64,000 nt of DNA from Acheta domesticus (lineage: Eukaryota; Arthropoda; Insecta; Orthoptera; Gryllidae). This document shows, one piece after another, positions 33,277-43,529 of the stretch. The translations under genes were made by a program, and so were the position numbers. The notes beneath the pieces are model-generated. The model was not told where the DNA came from. It saw nothing but the letters and a program-made list of their open reading frames with translations, and did not search any database. Location of the stretch: the NCBI GenBank assembly GCA_031308135.1, contig JAHLJT010000631.1:2085371-2149370 (forward strand), written 5' to 3'. Within the stretch, counting starts at the first letter, position 1. Each line of letters opens with the position of its first letter.

Positions 33277-33903
33277 TCAGCCGTGATGTGAATGAGTTTT
33301 GTAGGGGTGCCCATATCCGCTGGAAGCATGAGAACTGCTCGCTGCCTTGTACCCACTGTGTCCTCTGGCACCCGCGTAGTACCCTCCATGCGGCTTGCCG
33401 CCTCCAGTGTTTCCTCCGATGCCCGCTCCGGCGTGGTAGCCGTCGGGCGTGCCTGCCCCTGCGTACAGCCCGCCCTTGGCGCCTTTGCTGCCGTGGGTGC
33501 TTCCGCCGCCCCCGGCGCCCGCGTAGTAGCCGTCGGGCGTGCCCGCCCCGGCGTGCATCCCGCCCGCGGCGCCCCCGCGCCCGGTGTGCCCGCCCAGCCC
33601 CGCCCCCGCGTGGTAACCGTCGGGGGTGCCGGCGTCGGCGTATAGCCCCCCGGCGGAGCCGTGCTTGCCGCCCGTGGAGCCGCCCAGCCCGGCTTGCGCG
33701 TGGTAGCCGTCGGGCGTGCCGGCGTGGGCGTACAGGCCCCCCGCCGAGCCGCGCTTGCCGCCCGAGGAGCCGCCGAGGCCGGCGCCGGCGTGGTAGCCAT
33801 CGGGCGTGCCCGCGCTGGCATGCAGCCCGCCGCCCAGCCCGGCTTGCGCGTGGTAGCCGCCCCACGAGGCCGACACGCCGCCGTTGCCCAAGGAGATGAA
33901 CGG
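33277..33903 (-). CDS. Terminal exon of secreted glycine-rich repeat protein
   Basis: On the - strand a (TG)n-CACGCAG acceptor opens in phase 0, fitting the donor after the signal-peptide exon (40557). It codes 208 residues and ends at TGA (33277-33279). It begins PFISLGNGGVSASWGG. Then come five TPDGY(H/Y)A units, each with a variable GGLYAxAG or GGxHAxAG lead and an AGLGG-like tail, spaced roughly 30-37 residues apart. A His/Ser/Tyr-rich end (YKAASSSHASSGYG, then ..HSHHG) follows. With the signal peptide the mature product would be about 210 residues: glycine-, tyrosine- and histidine-rich and extracellular. A cuticular or silk/adhesive structural role is plausible from composition only. 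It has no DNxFN/IPIS module, unlike the other glycine-rich gene. Confidence 0.85.
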   Translation of the reverse strand, partial: PFISLGNGGVSASWGGYHAQAGLGGGLHASAGTPDGYHAGAGLGGSSGGKRGSAGGLYAHAGTPDGYHAQAGLGGSTGGKHGSAGGLYADAGTPDGYHAGAGLGGHTGRGGAAGGMHAGAGTPDGYYAGAGGGGSTHGSKGAKGGLYAGAGTPDGYHAGAGIGGNTGGGKPHGGYYAGARGHSGYKAASSSHASSGYGHPYKTHSHHG

Positions 33904-33947
33904 CTGCGTGCACACACACACACACTCTTCAAACTGTAGTCGGGATC

Positions 33948-34018
33948 TGGTAGCGTCATATGGGTTTGGTAACGACATATGGATCTGGTAGCGACATATG
34001 GGTCTGGTAGCGAAAATG
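33948..34018. repeat. 21-bp tandem repeat, about 3.5 copies
   Basis: The unit is GGATCTGGTAGCGACATAT plus one or two bases with small changes. It lies just upstream (intron side) of the acceptor at 33903. Confidence 0.8.
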
Positions 34019-34195
34019 TTGATGTATTTTGTAATCTGATCAATTATGTATTTACTCTGTATGAGATCGTTTGAGAATTGAGGTTATGTTTCGCAATAAG
34101 GATGCTATTCCTAGTTTATTTTTTTGTTTCGATTGAAATCTGAACCCTTGATGGATATATCAATCCTAATTCGTAATAATGGAAAATACAGCTAT

Positions 34196-34206
34196 AAAAC
34201 AATTAA
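34196..34206. repeat. Target-site duplication, left copy
   Basis: AAAACAATTAA here is repeated at 39614-39624 and brackets the non-LTR retrotransposon. The adjacent A run on the right leaves an ambiguity of a few bases. Confidence 0.8.
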
Positions 34207-34389
34207 CACTCTTCGCTCAGAATCGAAGCGAAGCGGACGTGTGTTCTAGTGCCGAGTCCTACTCTGTAACGCGAGTGTTTTTAAACTGTATAAGTTTACT
34301 ATTCAACATATACGTGAACAGTGTAAAGCATCCACAGATAACAACCTTAATTGAAATCTACTGTAATAACATTGGAAACCTCCCATACA

Positions 34390-35715
34390 ATGGCCTCTTC
34401 TGACTACAGGGGAGCAGCCATAACCTCTACTGGAACCGGATTGCAACATGATAATTCAAGTAAGAAACTATATGCCACTGTTACCAATTCAGACATGTTT
34501 CCATCTAAACAGCAAGCTATTATTATAGAAGCACAAGAAGGTCTATCTATTAAAGACTATGTATCAAAGATCTCTACCTTAGTAAGTGCAAATGACATTA
34601 GATTCGTATCAAAAATTTCGAACAACAGGATATGCGTGTTTTTCTCCAGTGTCAAAATTGCAGAACAATTCACAGATTCACACAAAGTAATTTCAATTAA
34701 TGACTGTGTGCTAGGAGTAAGACCTCTGATAAGTAAGAACAAAAGAATTATCATTTCCAACGTATGCCCCACTATTCCACATCAAGTTATAGAAGAGGAA
34801 TTAGCCAAGAGAAATATACAAGTAACCGCCAAAATCTCATTTATTAAAGCAGGCATCTCTGAACCAGGATTCTCTCACATCATGAGCTTCAGAAGGCAGG
34901 TATACATAGAACAAGATGATATTAGCAAGCTTCCAGAGTCTATTGTAATTTATTATGACAATACATCATATAGAATTTATTTTTCCTCTGAGAGTATCTC
35001 TTGTTTTATATGTAAACAGGTAGGGCATATTGCTCATCAGTGTCCTAGTAAACCTCAAATAAATGGTGAAACTAAAGAAATAGAACTTGCTCCAAACTCT
35101 GAAATTAACAAATCTGAAGAATCTATTCTTTCAAACAATCAAATAAATGAATCAGATAAAATCCAAATCCCTTCACAATTACCAGGAGAAGAATATCTGA
35201 CATCCCAACTTTCAGAAACACTAAAAAGAGATGACAACAACTTTCCTCCTTTAAATAAAAGAAAACTTGCAACCCATACCCATTCACAATCTGAGTCACT
35301 GAACTGTAAAAGCTCAATCAAAAGTGTTGAAATTCAAAAACAACCCAAAAAGAAAAAGAAAAACAAAACTGATAACTCTTCCTCTCAAGAAACCACATCA
35401 ACTCCATCAGTTGAAGAATTAATAGCACTAACTAAAGAAGTAATAACCTCCAAACAAGATAAATATCCCCTGACTTATGAACAATTCAAATTGTTCCTTG
35501 AAAATTCATTTGGAGCTTCAGACCCAGTATTAATTGCCAAAGCTTACTCCCAAGACATCCAATCAATAATTCAAATGATGACTGAAACCTATCCTTACCT
35601 AACTGAGAGAAGTATTAAAAACAGATTCACCAGAATTATTAATAAACTAAAGAGGAATACAAGTACTATACCACTAGAAACATCTGATTCAGATACAAGC
35701 CTAGAAATATATTAG
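34390..35715 (+). CDS. Retrotransposon ORF1 (Gag-like, one CCHC knuckle)
   Basis: The first ATG with good context (acaATGG) gives 441 residues ending at TAG (35713-35715); the frame is open slightly upstream without an ATG. The N-terminal half has an RRM-like region of the kind found in R1/I/Jockey ORF1. A CCHC zinc knuckle, CFICKQVGHIAHQC, lies at residues 205-218. A Lys/Ser/Asn-rich linker with a KKKKKNK basic run follows, then a helical C-terminal domain (LTYEQFKLFLENSFG, YLTERSIKNRFTRII). ORF1 proteins bind element RNA and form the RNP. ORF2 starts 16 bases after this stop, a spacing that suits termination-reinitiation. Confidence 0.9.
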   Translation: MASSDYRGAAITSTGTGLQHDNSSKKLYATVTNSDMFPSKQQAIIIEAQEGLSIKDYVSKISTLVSANDIRFVSKISNNRICVFFSSVKIAEQFTDSHKVISINDCVLGVRPLISKNKRIIISNVCPTIPHQVIEEELAKRNIQVTAKISFIKAGISEPGFSHIMSFRRQVYIEQDDISKLPESIVIYYDNTSYRIYFSSESISCFICKQVGHIAHQCPSKPQINGETKEIELAPNSEINKSEESILSNNQINESDKIQIPSQLPGEEYLTSQLSETLKRDDNNFPPLNKRKLATHTHSQSESLNCKSSIKSVEIQKQPKKKKKNKTDNSSSQETTSTPSVEELIALTKEVITSKQDKYPLTYEQFKLFLENSFGASDPVLIAKAYSQDIQSIIQMMTETYPYLTERSIKNRFTRIINKLKRNTSTIPLETSDSDTSLEIY

Positions 35716-35731
35716 AATACCCCTCTCATTT

Positions 35732-38700
35732 ATGAAAATTCTACAATGGAATATGAATGGTTTTTTCCCCAGACTGGCAAATCTACAAATTCTCTGTAGG
35801 TTACATGATCCAGATATAATATGCATTCAAGAAACCAACTTCAAAAATTCCGTAGGAAAAATTAAAGGTTACAAATGCTTTAACAAGAACAGAAAAAATC
35901 CTAATTATGCTTGTGGTGGTGTTGCAACTTTCATCAAAGATCATCTACCAACACAAGAACTAAATATCCAGTCGGATATTGAAGTTGTTGCCACTAAAAT
36001 CCTTGCACCTATCTCTATATGCATATGTAATATATACATTCCTAACAGTTATTCGTTTGAAATTCAAGAAATCAACGATATAATAAAACAGATAACAAAT
36101 CCCTTCATCTTACTTGGCGATTTTAATAGTCATCACACTCTATGGGGGTCTTATAAAATTGATACAAGAGGTCTGAGAATTGAATCATCCATTGAAGAGT
36201 CTAACATGGTTCTCCTGAATTCCGGGCAATCAACTCATATTAACATCAGTAATGGGAAATTAAGTGCCATTGATCTCACCTTATCCTCTATAACACTGGC
36301 ACAAAAATGTAATTGGAGTGTTTCAGACTACCCATACGACAGTGACCATTACCCTATATTTATTAGTATCTGTAGTTTATCAAGGAATATACCCACACCT
36401 CCACAACACTCCAAATGGAACTTTAATAAAGCTGACTGGAACAAGTTTCAAAAACTGATTGACAATGAACTTTCTCAAAAAACCTTCTTAACAGATTCTG
36501 AAAACATTAACTCAATTATCCAGAAATTCTCTGACTGCATAATTAAATCAGCAAATGAATCCATCTTACGATATGAAATAAATCACAAAGGTAGACAACT
36601 CCCATGGTGGAATAACCAATGTAAAGAATCTATTAAGATAGCAAAACATGCCTTTAACAGATTTAAGAAACATAACACGCTAGAGAATCGAATAGAATAC
36701 AAGAGAACTAGAGCAGCTGCCAGAAGAATTATTAATGATAGCAAAGCAAAATCCTGGGACAACTTTGTATCTTCTATATCCAACCAAAGCAATATTTCTG
36801 AATGCTGGAAAAAAATTAAAACTATCAAAGGAAATAAAAGAAGCAACTGTGTTCATTTCTTACAATATGAAGATCAAATCATTACCAAGAATGAAGAAAT
36901 TGCCAATAAATTAGCAGAGACATTTGCTAAAAATTCTAGCTCTCAAAATTATTCTAAGGAGTTTATTCCATACAAAAACGAACAAGAAAAACTAACCTTA
37001 TCTGTAGATATTGACAATTCAGTACCATTGAACCACATAAACAATATCATCTCAATGAATGAACTTACAGCTGCCATCGACTCTTCTAAGAATTCATCTC
37101 CTGGGCCCGATAAGATCCCTAATATCTTGATTAAGAATCTGCCAAGAAGAGGTATGGAAACCTTACTCAAAATATACAATAAAATATGGGAAAATGATGT
37201 ATTCCCCAAAATTTGGAAAAAAGCTATTGTTGTCCCTGTACCAAAACCAGGCAGAGATCAATCAAACTCTGACAATTACAGACCAATTTCATTAACCTGC
37301 AACATGTGCAAAATTATGGAAAAGATCATCAACAACAGGCTCAGATGGATCTTAGATCATCATAATATTATTAAAGATAACCAATTTGGATTTAGAAGAG
37401 GTCATTCAACTCAATCACATCTTATCAGTACTGATACTTACATTCAAGAAGCTTTCGTTAATAATCAAGATGTTATGCTTGTCAATTTAGACATTGAGAA
37501 AGCCTATGATATGGTATGGACATATCGCATTAAGTCAATTCTACGGGATATTGGAATAAAAGATCACATGTACAATTTCCTTATAAATTTTATGTCAGAA
37601 CGTGAAATTCAAGTCAGAGTCAACACCCACTTATCAACTACCAAGACATTAGATAATGGACTCCCACAAGGATCCATTCTAAGTGTTACACTGTTCCTGC
37701 TTGCGATCAATGACGCTGGGAAAGACATTAAAGCCCCTGTAATTATCAGGAAATTCGCTGATGATATTATTGTACTATGTAGAGGGAAACATATAAATTC
37801 TGTTCAAACATCTGTTCAAGAAGCTTTAGACGTATTACACGGATGGTCCCTTATAAGTGGATTTAAGTTCTCTGTTAAAAAAACAGAATGTGTATTATTT
37901 TCTAAACGGAAACAAATAGTCAGTCCCCAGTTATTTTTGGGCAAACAGGCCTTACAATTTGTCCAAAGTACAAGGATTCTTGGACTTCTTTTTGATAATA
38001 AAATGACATGGAATAATCACATCAACAAACTCGCTGATGAATGCAAGAACAGATTAAACATCCTTAAGTGCCTCTCACATAATAATTGGGGAGCCGACAG
38101 AAATCTACTTCTCCTCACATACAAGGCAATCATTAGAAGTAAAATTGATTATGGAGCAATAATCTACAACTCTGCTAAATCCTGTATTAAAAAACTGGAC
38201 ATAATTCATAACCAAGCCCTTCGAATCTGTACCGGATGCTTCCGCACAACGCCTATAGGAAGCATTTTAATAGAAGCACAAGAACCAACCCTTTCATTCC
38301 GGAGACAAATCCTCACCATGAACTATGCTATCAAAGCCTCCTCTTCCACTAATGCTATCATATATAATGATGTATTCCCCCTGTTTAAATCTATCCACAC
38401 TAAGCACAACCTCTTCTACAACAGAGTTGAGGAACTACTGAAAGAGACCAATGCTCAAAACATTCAAGCTGGAAAACTGAGAGTTTCCAATATCCCCCCA
38501 TGGATAATTCCTACACCCCAAATTGATTTATCATTAACTGAATATCAATGCTCTGCAACCACACTCGAACAAAGGAACACCATCTTCTCTGAATTAAGAA
38601 TCAAATATAAAAGCTATTGTCTGATTTATATAAATGGAATTACAAATGATATCGGGACAGAGGCTTTTGTGTATATGAAAGATAAAACAATTAAGTATCA

Positions 38701-39454
38701 ACTAAAAAAGTATACAAGTGCTACAACTGCAACGATCTATGCTTTAACATCAGCACTTAAGTTTATATGCCAATTATGCTCCTCCAATGTCATCGTTTTT
38801 TCAAATGACCTACACGTTATTCAACATGCCTTCCAAAAAATCCACTGTTCAAGTTTGGAAATCGTCATTAGGGAGACATACTTCAAAATATGTAAATCCG
38901 GAAAAAACCTTATCCTAGCATGGATCCCCGAGGAACTTGTACCCAACCTAATATCCAACCTAAATAGTGAGAAGTGCTCAACTCAAGATAATAGTAACGT
39001 TATTTCTTCGATTGATCTACAATCGAACACAAATATACACAAATTATCATGTACCACTGAAGATATTCTGAAGTATATAAGGAAAGTGATGACAAACAAA
39101 TGGAACCACGACTGGACAAAATATAAAGCCAGCTCAATGCATAAAACCTTAAATAAATTTAACTCAATACGCTTCAATAAGAAAATAAATCGCAGAGAGC
39201 AAGTTGTACTATCGAGAATAAGATCTGGACATTCCAAATTAACCCATCTTCATCTACTGCAAAAAAGATCCCCTCCAATGTGTGAACTGTGCAAAATTCA
39301 AAGGACTCTTGACCATATTTTTAAAGAGTGTCCAAACTTCAATCAACTAAGACAATCATTTAAATTCAAACATGAAGCTATATTGTATTCCACTGAAGAA
39401 CAAGATCATATTATTAAGTTTTGTAAAGCTGCAAACATTTTCAAGGATATTTAA
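35732..39454 (+). CDS. Retrotransposon ORF2: endonuclease, reverse transcriptase, degenerate RNase H
   Basis: The single uninterrupted frame codes 1240 residues. The APE-type endonuclease begins WNMNG near residue 7 and has IQETN, GDFNSHH (about 129) and SDHYPI (about 204). The reverse transcriptase has GLPQGSILS (about 643) and the catalytic FADD at 675-678. An RNase H-like region around 955-1075 has YINGI where the catalytic YTDGS is expected and lacks the other acidic residues. A C-terminal C-x2-C-x7-H-x4-C motif starts at about residue 1184. The enzyme would nick target DNA and reverse-transcribe the element RNA in place. Domain order (EN-RT-RNH-CCHC) fits the I/R1/LOA side of the non-LTR tree; the exact clade needs phylogeny. 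Confidence 0.93.
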   Translation: MKILQWNMNGFFPRLANLQILCRLHDPDIICIQETNFKNSVGKIKGYKCFNKNRKNPNYACGGVATFIKDHLPTQELNIQSDIEVVATKILAPISICICNIYIPNSYSFEIQEINDIIKQITNPFILLGDFNSHHTLWGSYKIDTRGLRIESSIEESNMVLLNSGQSTHINISNGKLSAIDLTLSSITLAQKCNWSVSDYPYDSDHYPIFISICSLSRNIPTPPQHSKWNFNKADWNKFQKLIDNELSQKTFLTDSENINSIIQKFSDCIIKSANESILRYEINHKGRQLPWWNNQCKESIKIAKHAFNRFKKHNTLENRIEYKRTRAAARRIINDSKAKSWDNFVSSISNQSNISECWKKIKTIKGNKRSNCVHFLQYEDQIITKNEEIANKLAETFAKNSSSQNYSKEFIPYKNEQEKLTLSVDIDNSVPLNHINNIISMNELTAAIDSSKNSSPGPDKIPNILIKNLPRRGMETLLKIYNKIWENDVFPKIWKKAIVVPVPKPGRDQSNSDNYRPISLTCNMCKIMEKIINNRLRWILDHHNIIKDNQFGFRRGHSTQSHLISTDTYIQEAFVNNQDVMLVNLDIEKAYDMVWTYRIKSILRDIGIKDHMYNFLINFMSEREIQVRVNTHLSTTKTLDNGLPQGSILSVTLFLLAINDAGKDIKAPVIIRKFADDIIVLCRGKHINSVQTSVQEALDVLHGWSLISGFKFSVKKTECVLFSKRKQIVSPQLFLGKQALQFVQSTRILGLLFDNKMTWNNHINKLADECKNRLNILKCLSHNNWGADRNLLLLTYKAIIRSKIDYGAIIYNSAKSCIKKLDIIHNQALRICTGCFRTTPIGSILIEAQEPTLSFRRQILTMNYAIKASSSTNAIIYNDVFPLFKSIHTKHNLFYNRVEELLKETNAQNIQAGKLRVSNIPPWIIPTPQIDLSLTEYQCSATTLEQRNTIFSELRIKYKSYCLIYINGITNDIGTEAFVYMKDKTIKYQLKKYTSATTATIYALTSALKFICQLCSSNVIVFSNDLHVIQHAFQKIHCSSLEIVIRETYFKICKSGKNLILAWIPEELVPNLISNLNSEKCSTQDNSNVISSIDLQSNTNIHKLSCTTEDILKYIRKVMTNKWNHDWTKYKASSMHKTLNKFNSIRFNKKINRREQVVLSRIRSGHSKLTHLHLLQKRSPPMCELCKIQRTLDHIFKECPNFNQLRQSFKFKHEAILYSTEEQDHIIKFCKAANIFKDI

Positions 39455-39613
39455 TCTCATTACTGTATACATTTATTAGTATATTCCTACAATGTTGTAA
39501 TCCCATAATGTCAATTGTAATTTAATGATATACATGTAATCTCTAATGTACAGTGTATATAGTCGCTAATGACCATGACGTTGATGCGACTATAAATAAA
39601 AATTATTGGAAAA

Positions 39614-39624
39614 AAAACAATTAA
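39614..39624. repeat. Target-site duplication, right copy
   Basis: AAAACAATTAA matches 34196-34206 exactly. Confidence 0.8.
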
Positions 39625-40556
39625 ATGCTAGAAACGAAAGTTTAATTTCAGCTATCTCTTATTTTTCACTAACGGACCCGGCGATGCTTCGCTATTGTAG
39701 TGTGTTAAATAATTACTCTTCAACTTCCAAATCAATGAAGATTAATTATATATTAACTACACATTACCTACTCTTCAACTACGTATTAGCGTCACTTCAC
39801 TACATTACAGTACAATTTAAAAATCAAATATTCGATTTAGGTTGAGGACTGCCAGCTGCCTGTTTTCTAGATCTCAACTTCAATGTTATTCGATATTATG
39901 AATCGAAGCGAGGCGTGTAGTTCGAAAAGATATTCATAGATTGCACTTCAAGCAAGATCCTCTGGGATCGACGTAGAACCCGTCTTGATGATTAACTTTG
40001 CAAAAACAACGCCCCCACATATCTAATTTAATTCAAATCACTCTTTAAATACTCCCGATATTAACAAGCACAAAGTATGCAAATTTCAGCGAAATATGTC
40101 GGGTAGTTTTTGGGTCTATGTAAATTGGTTTATATCTATTATATGTAGATGATTTGGTAATGATGAATTCTTCTGAACTTTTTTCTACTCTTTTTCTGAA
40201 AAAAATAGGGACCAAGGTTGGGGTACGCATAACACTAGGAGGCCAACAATAACATTGTTGTAATAAAATTATTTCATTATTTAGGGTTCTAATGTAACAT
40301 TTCTTGTCTCCTGTTATTTGAATTTGGAAATTGGTGCTACAGAACCAGGTTTCAAGGAACCTCATGAAGTACCATACCTGATCACGTACAGTCATTTGCA
40401 ATGACTTTCTATTTGTTTTTCCTGAAACCAGGCGAATAGATTGCATGCCCAATTCACCTCACTCAAAGCATTTGAAGGCCCTCGCCAGAGGTGTACACCA
40501 GGTTCAAACATCAGGGCGTCAAGATTGCGAGGGGAGGGTTGGAAGGAACGTCTTAC
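39625..40556. other. Rest of the intron of the secreted glycine-rich gene
   Basis: AT-rich. A block at about 39890-40120 (including GCAAATTTCAGCGAAATATG and TCGGGTAGTTTTTGGG) resembles interspersed repeat sequence, but its borders are not clear. Confidence 0.4.
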
Positions 40557-40622
40557 CCCTCCCAGTGCGCTGCCCAACAGCATCACTCCTAGGACCGCCG
40601 CCAGCAGCGCTCGCGTCGCCAT
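40557..40622 (-). CDS. Signal-peptide exon of the secreted glycine-rich protein
   Basis: The ATG on the - strand (40620-40622) opens MATRALLAAVLGVMLLGSALGG, a classic signal peptide: one Arg, a long Leu/Ala/Val core, then small residues for cleavage. A GTAAGA donor follows directly in phase 0. The next phase-0 acceptor upstream of a glycine-rich reading is at 33903. A one-exon secretion leader with the repeat domain on the next exon is the usual arrangement in insect cuticle-type genes. Its phase would also fit the 28142 exon, so sharing by alternative splicing cannot be excluded. The frame continues past the donor to about 40392 if unspliced; that reading looks like intron. A possible 5' UTR acceptor (gtgtgtttcag) lies about 50 bases upstream of the ATG. 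Confidence 0.8.
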
Positions 40623-40659
40623 CTTCAGGCCGGCAGTTTCCACGAAGGCTTACTGCTGT

Positions 40660-43340
40660 CTTCCTCTTTCTGAAACACACAGTTTTCAATTTATGTGGGA
40701 AGTTTTCTTCAATCAGGAAGTTGGAACAATATTTCCTTGAATGACATTTAAAATGTCGTTATGTTTTGACATTGTGGTTGGTATTAATTCAAAATGGTGA
40801 GTCTCATCTGTTATTGTTCACGTAAACTTTAATAAAGTATTCGACGATGTGTATTTAGATTCTATGGTGACGGTGAGTAATTTCAAAATTAAAATAAAAT
40901 ATATCGGAAACTACAAAAAATTGCAAATAGTAATAGATTCATAGAGAACATAGATGTAATGATTGTTCAAACTAATTTTTTTTATCTATATATTAGATTA
41001 ATATAAATGAAAGTCAAATAATCATACGTACTAGGTGGTTGTATATAATAGTGACATCAGGTCATAACAGGTTGTGACTTAAAACTTTACATATTAAAAC
41101 TATCCAATATATCATATTAAATTTAAACAATGTGTCAACGAATGATAGGTTAAACATAAATGTTGCAACCTGCCATGTTTGGGACTCTCTTTGGGCAATC
41201 ATTCATAGAATAATTCAAACAATCGACATTATAATTCAACAGGAAGAGCTCCGCTTTCTCACGGCAATAGAGAGTTGAAGGCTGGGGGCAACTATTCAAG
41301 GTAGTTTTTATGGCAATCGCAAATGTAAGAATACTGTTGGGAGAATGTCAAAAATTAATGTAAGAACAATGGTATAATCAAACTTATATTTAACATTACA
41401 TCAAGAAAGGATATAAAAATGAATTTGCAATATGGTTGAGTCCAACTTCTTGTGAAATACAATATTAAAAAACAACAGAATGTAACACAATTAACTACAT
41501 TATGTGAGGAAGAACAAAAAATCCTCTGTTTTAGATTCAAGAGATGGAGCACAAGCTGCATGCAGCTTTCTGTTGTATTTCTATATTAGATGTAACTGAC
41601 TCCAAGGATTCGTGTTGTTTGCAAATATGCGACTAATTCAGAATAACGCCATTCTAATTCACGCAATGTCATTGTAAGCTTTTTACTGAAACGAAACTTC
41701 CGCAATTCCGCCAGTTGGTGTCACCCCCCATAAATTAATTATAAAAATATATCTATTACTGAATAGTTTATACAATATTTAATAAAAATAAATAAATATT
41801 TGCACATTAAATTTATTTACAGTATATAAAAATTATGCAATTCAGTATAATTGAAATATAATTTTTATATAATTAGCGTATAATTTTAACTGTAACATTT
41901 TCCAGTTGGCATCACCCCTAAGATGGTGATACCCGAGGCGGACCGCCCCCCCCCTGCCCCCCTCTAACTACGCCACTGGCTGAGATGAGAAGGCTCTCCG
42001 TATGCACTGGAGCTACCGCTCGGGCGGAGGTTGGGCAAGCACGCGCAAGCCGACTGTTTACATACGCTACCGGGAGCACAAGGCCGTCCGTCTGTCGCTC
42101 GCGTGCAAGCTCTTTGTCTGCGGGCCTTCGGACGCCTTCCGAGCCGCCGAGAGTAACCTCTTCGGGTAAAAGAATTCCGGTCTAACGACTCGCATGGTCA
42201 GGCCTTTGAACTCACCCGCAGGGGTGTTCCTTTGTTCTAAAGGCGTCGAGGTGCCAATTGCATTGCGGAGTAGTTTGGCTGTTGTGTGCTGCGTACACCG
42301 TCTTTACTAAATGAACAAAATTTTACAAAAGCCTCGCCCCGATAATTTAACAATAAATGTAATATTTGCAATAGTTACTCCTAGGCTCCTAAAGTTGCGT
42401 AAAGTTTTGGCGAGTTTCTTGAGACCTATCTGAAAGTGCTCCTTCACAAATTTCAAAAAAAGTGTTGTATTCAGTGACGCAGCCAGAATTGAGGGGGGGG
42501 GGGCTGTTGGTCCAGACGACTTGATGTTTTAATATAATGAATTTTCTATTTATGCCGTCTTTAAAATTTATTTTTATTTGTTGATTTATAGTTACCCCAA
42601 AGGAAATCAGAAATTGACTTTATACCCTGGTCCGGCAATAGATAATTGCTAAAACGCGTTAACTAGAAAGCGATTACTTAATTTAATTACGATTGCTTAA
42701 TTTAATTTGACTTTGTGGTAGGACAATCCAATTGTCTTAATCTTTAGATTAGACTTTTCTACCCTGTTTCATACAGATGTACGTCATCCTGAAAAGAAGA
42801 GATGCTTGCTTGCTTTTGCGTAATTTGCTCGAAAGAGGATACCTTAGACGTCTAGAACATCATCTCTAATTTCAAGGAACGAATCGTTTGAACTTCGTTT
42901 CGACGTAAATATTTACTGGATAATTAATAATCAACCGATGGAATAAGTTTCTAAAATAAAATCATTTTGTTTTGTCATTTACGCCTGTTCACTGCTGTGG
43001 CGGCTTGTGCTGATTATAGCGTGTTGCGTCACAACCTACATTTTTTACTACTGAAATATTATTAGTTAGAGATATTACGTAATATGACGTTTATGTCATT
43101 CTTAATTACTCTTGGAAGCCGTATGCGCGTCACAATTTTCTTGCGGGAAGTAAATTACTCGTTTCTTCCACTTTCCGTTCCGTTGCTACCTGAGGGCCAC
43201 AGTGCAGAAGTATTAACGTTGACAAACCTTTGCCTACAAGTGGAGGAAGATGGAGCACGATGGAGAGTATTTATTAATTAATCTCACCGATGATGGCCCC
43301 CTGCCTCTGGCCACAGCCTCGCCGGTAGACGTGACGACTG
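40660..43340. other. AT-rich region with traces of DNA transposons, no gene
   Basis: At about 41905-41985 the - strand reads CAGCCAGTGGCGTAGTTAGA followed by long G runs, the look of a hAT-type terminus. CAGTGACGCAGCCAGAATTG plus a G run at about 42471 is a similar end on the + strand. A GC-richer patch at 41985-42185 (66 open codons) has no recognisable domain. No exon is supported. The promoter of the - strand gene starting at 40622 should lie near 40650-40800; no convincing TATA box was found. Confidence 0.4.
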
Positions 43341-43375
43341 AAGTCGTAGGCTTCCGCGGCCAGAGTCATGTGAAT

Positions 43376-43521
43376 GATCTTGTCTGTCCGGGTGACGCCG
43401 CGTCGAAGGCTGTGTTGCCGACGTTTCGACCATCGTATCGTGGTCCAGCCCTGAGGAAGACCACGACAAGATGGTCGAAACGTCGGCAACACAGCCTTCG
43501 ACGCGGCGACACCCGGACAGA
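43376..43521. repeat. Long hairpin with hammerhead-like core (Penelope-type end)
   Basis: Two arms of about 65-70 bases (CGTCGAAGGCTGTGTTGCCG, ACGTTTCGACCATCG and their inverse) surround a short loop, CCAGCCCTGAGGAA. The right half holds CTGAGGA, a 5-bp stem GACCA/TGGTC, then GAAACGTCGG. This fits the CUGANGA-stem II-GAAAC-GUC plan of minimal hammerhead ribozymes known from Penelope-like elements. The same core recurs near 61070. Confidence 0.6.
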
Positions 43522-43529
43522 CAAGATAA

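Larger units (their letters stand above)
34207..39613 (+). mobile_element. Full-length non-LTR retrotransposon (I/R1/Jockey-type), 5.4 kb
   Basis: The element has a 5' UTR of about 180 bases, two intact ORFs, a short 3' UTR ending TATAAATAAAAATTATTGG plus A's, and an 11-bp target-site duplication. The perfect duplication and uninterrupted ORFs indicate a recent, possibly still competent insertion. It lies antisense in the intron of the secreted glycine-rich gene (33277-40622) and makes up most of that intron. Confidence 0.9.

Noticed and set aside
33227..34043. Alternative frames of 232-265 codons over the TPDGY exon
   Set aside because: Only the frame with a signal-peptide partner in phase, regular TPDGY repeats and a proper acceptor is plausible; the others are Arg- or Pro-rich shadows.
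41985..42185. 66-codon GC-richer frame
   Set aside because: No homology, no splice context, and it lies next to hAT-like ends; probably element sequence.
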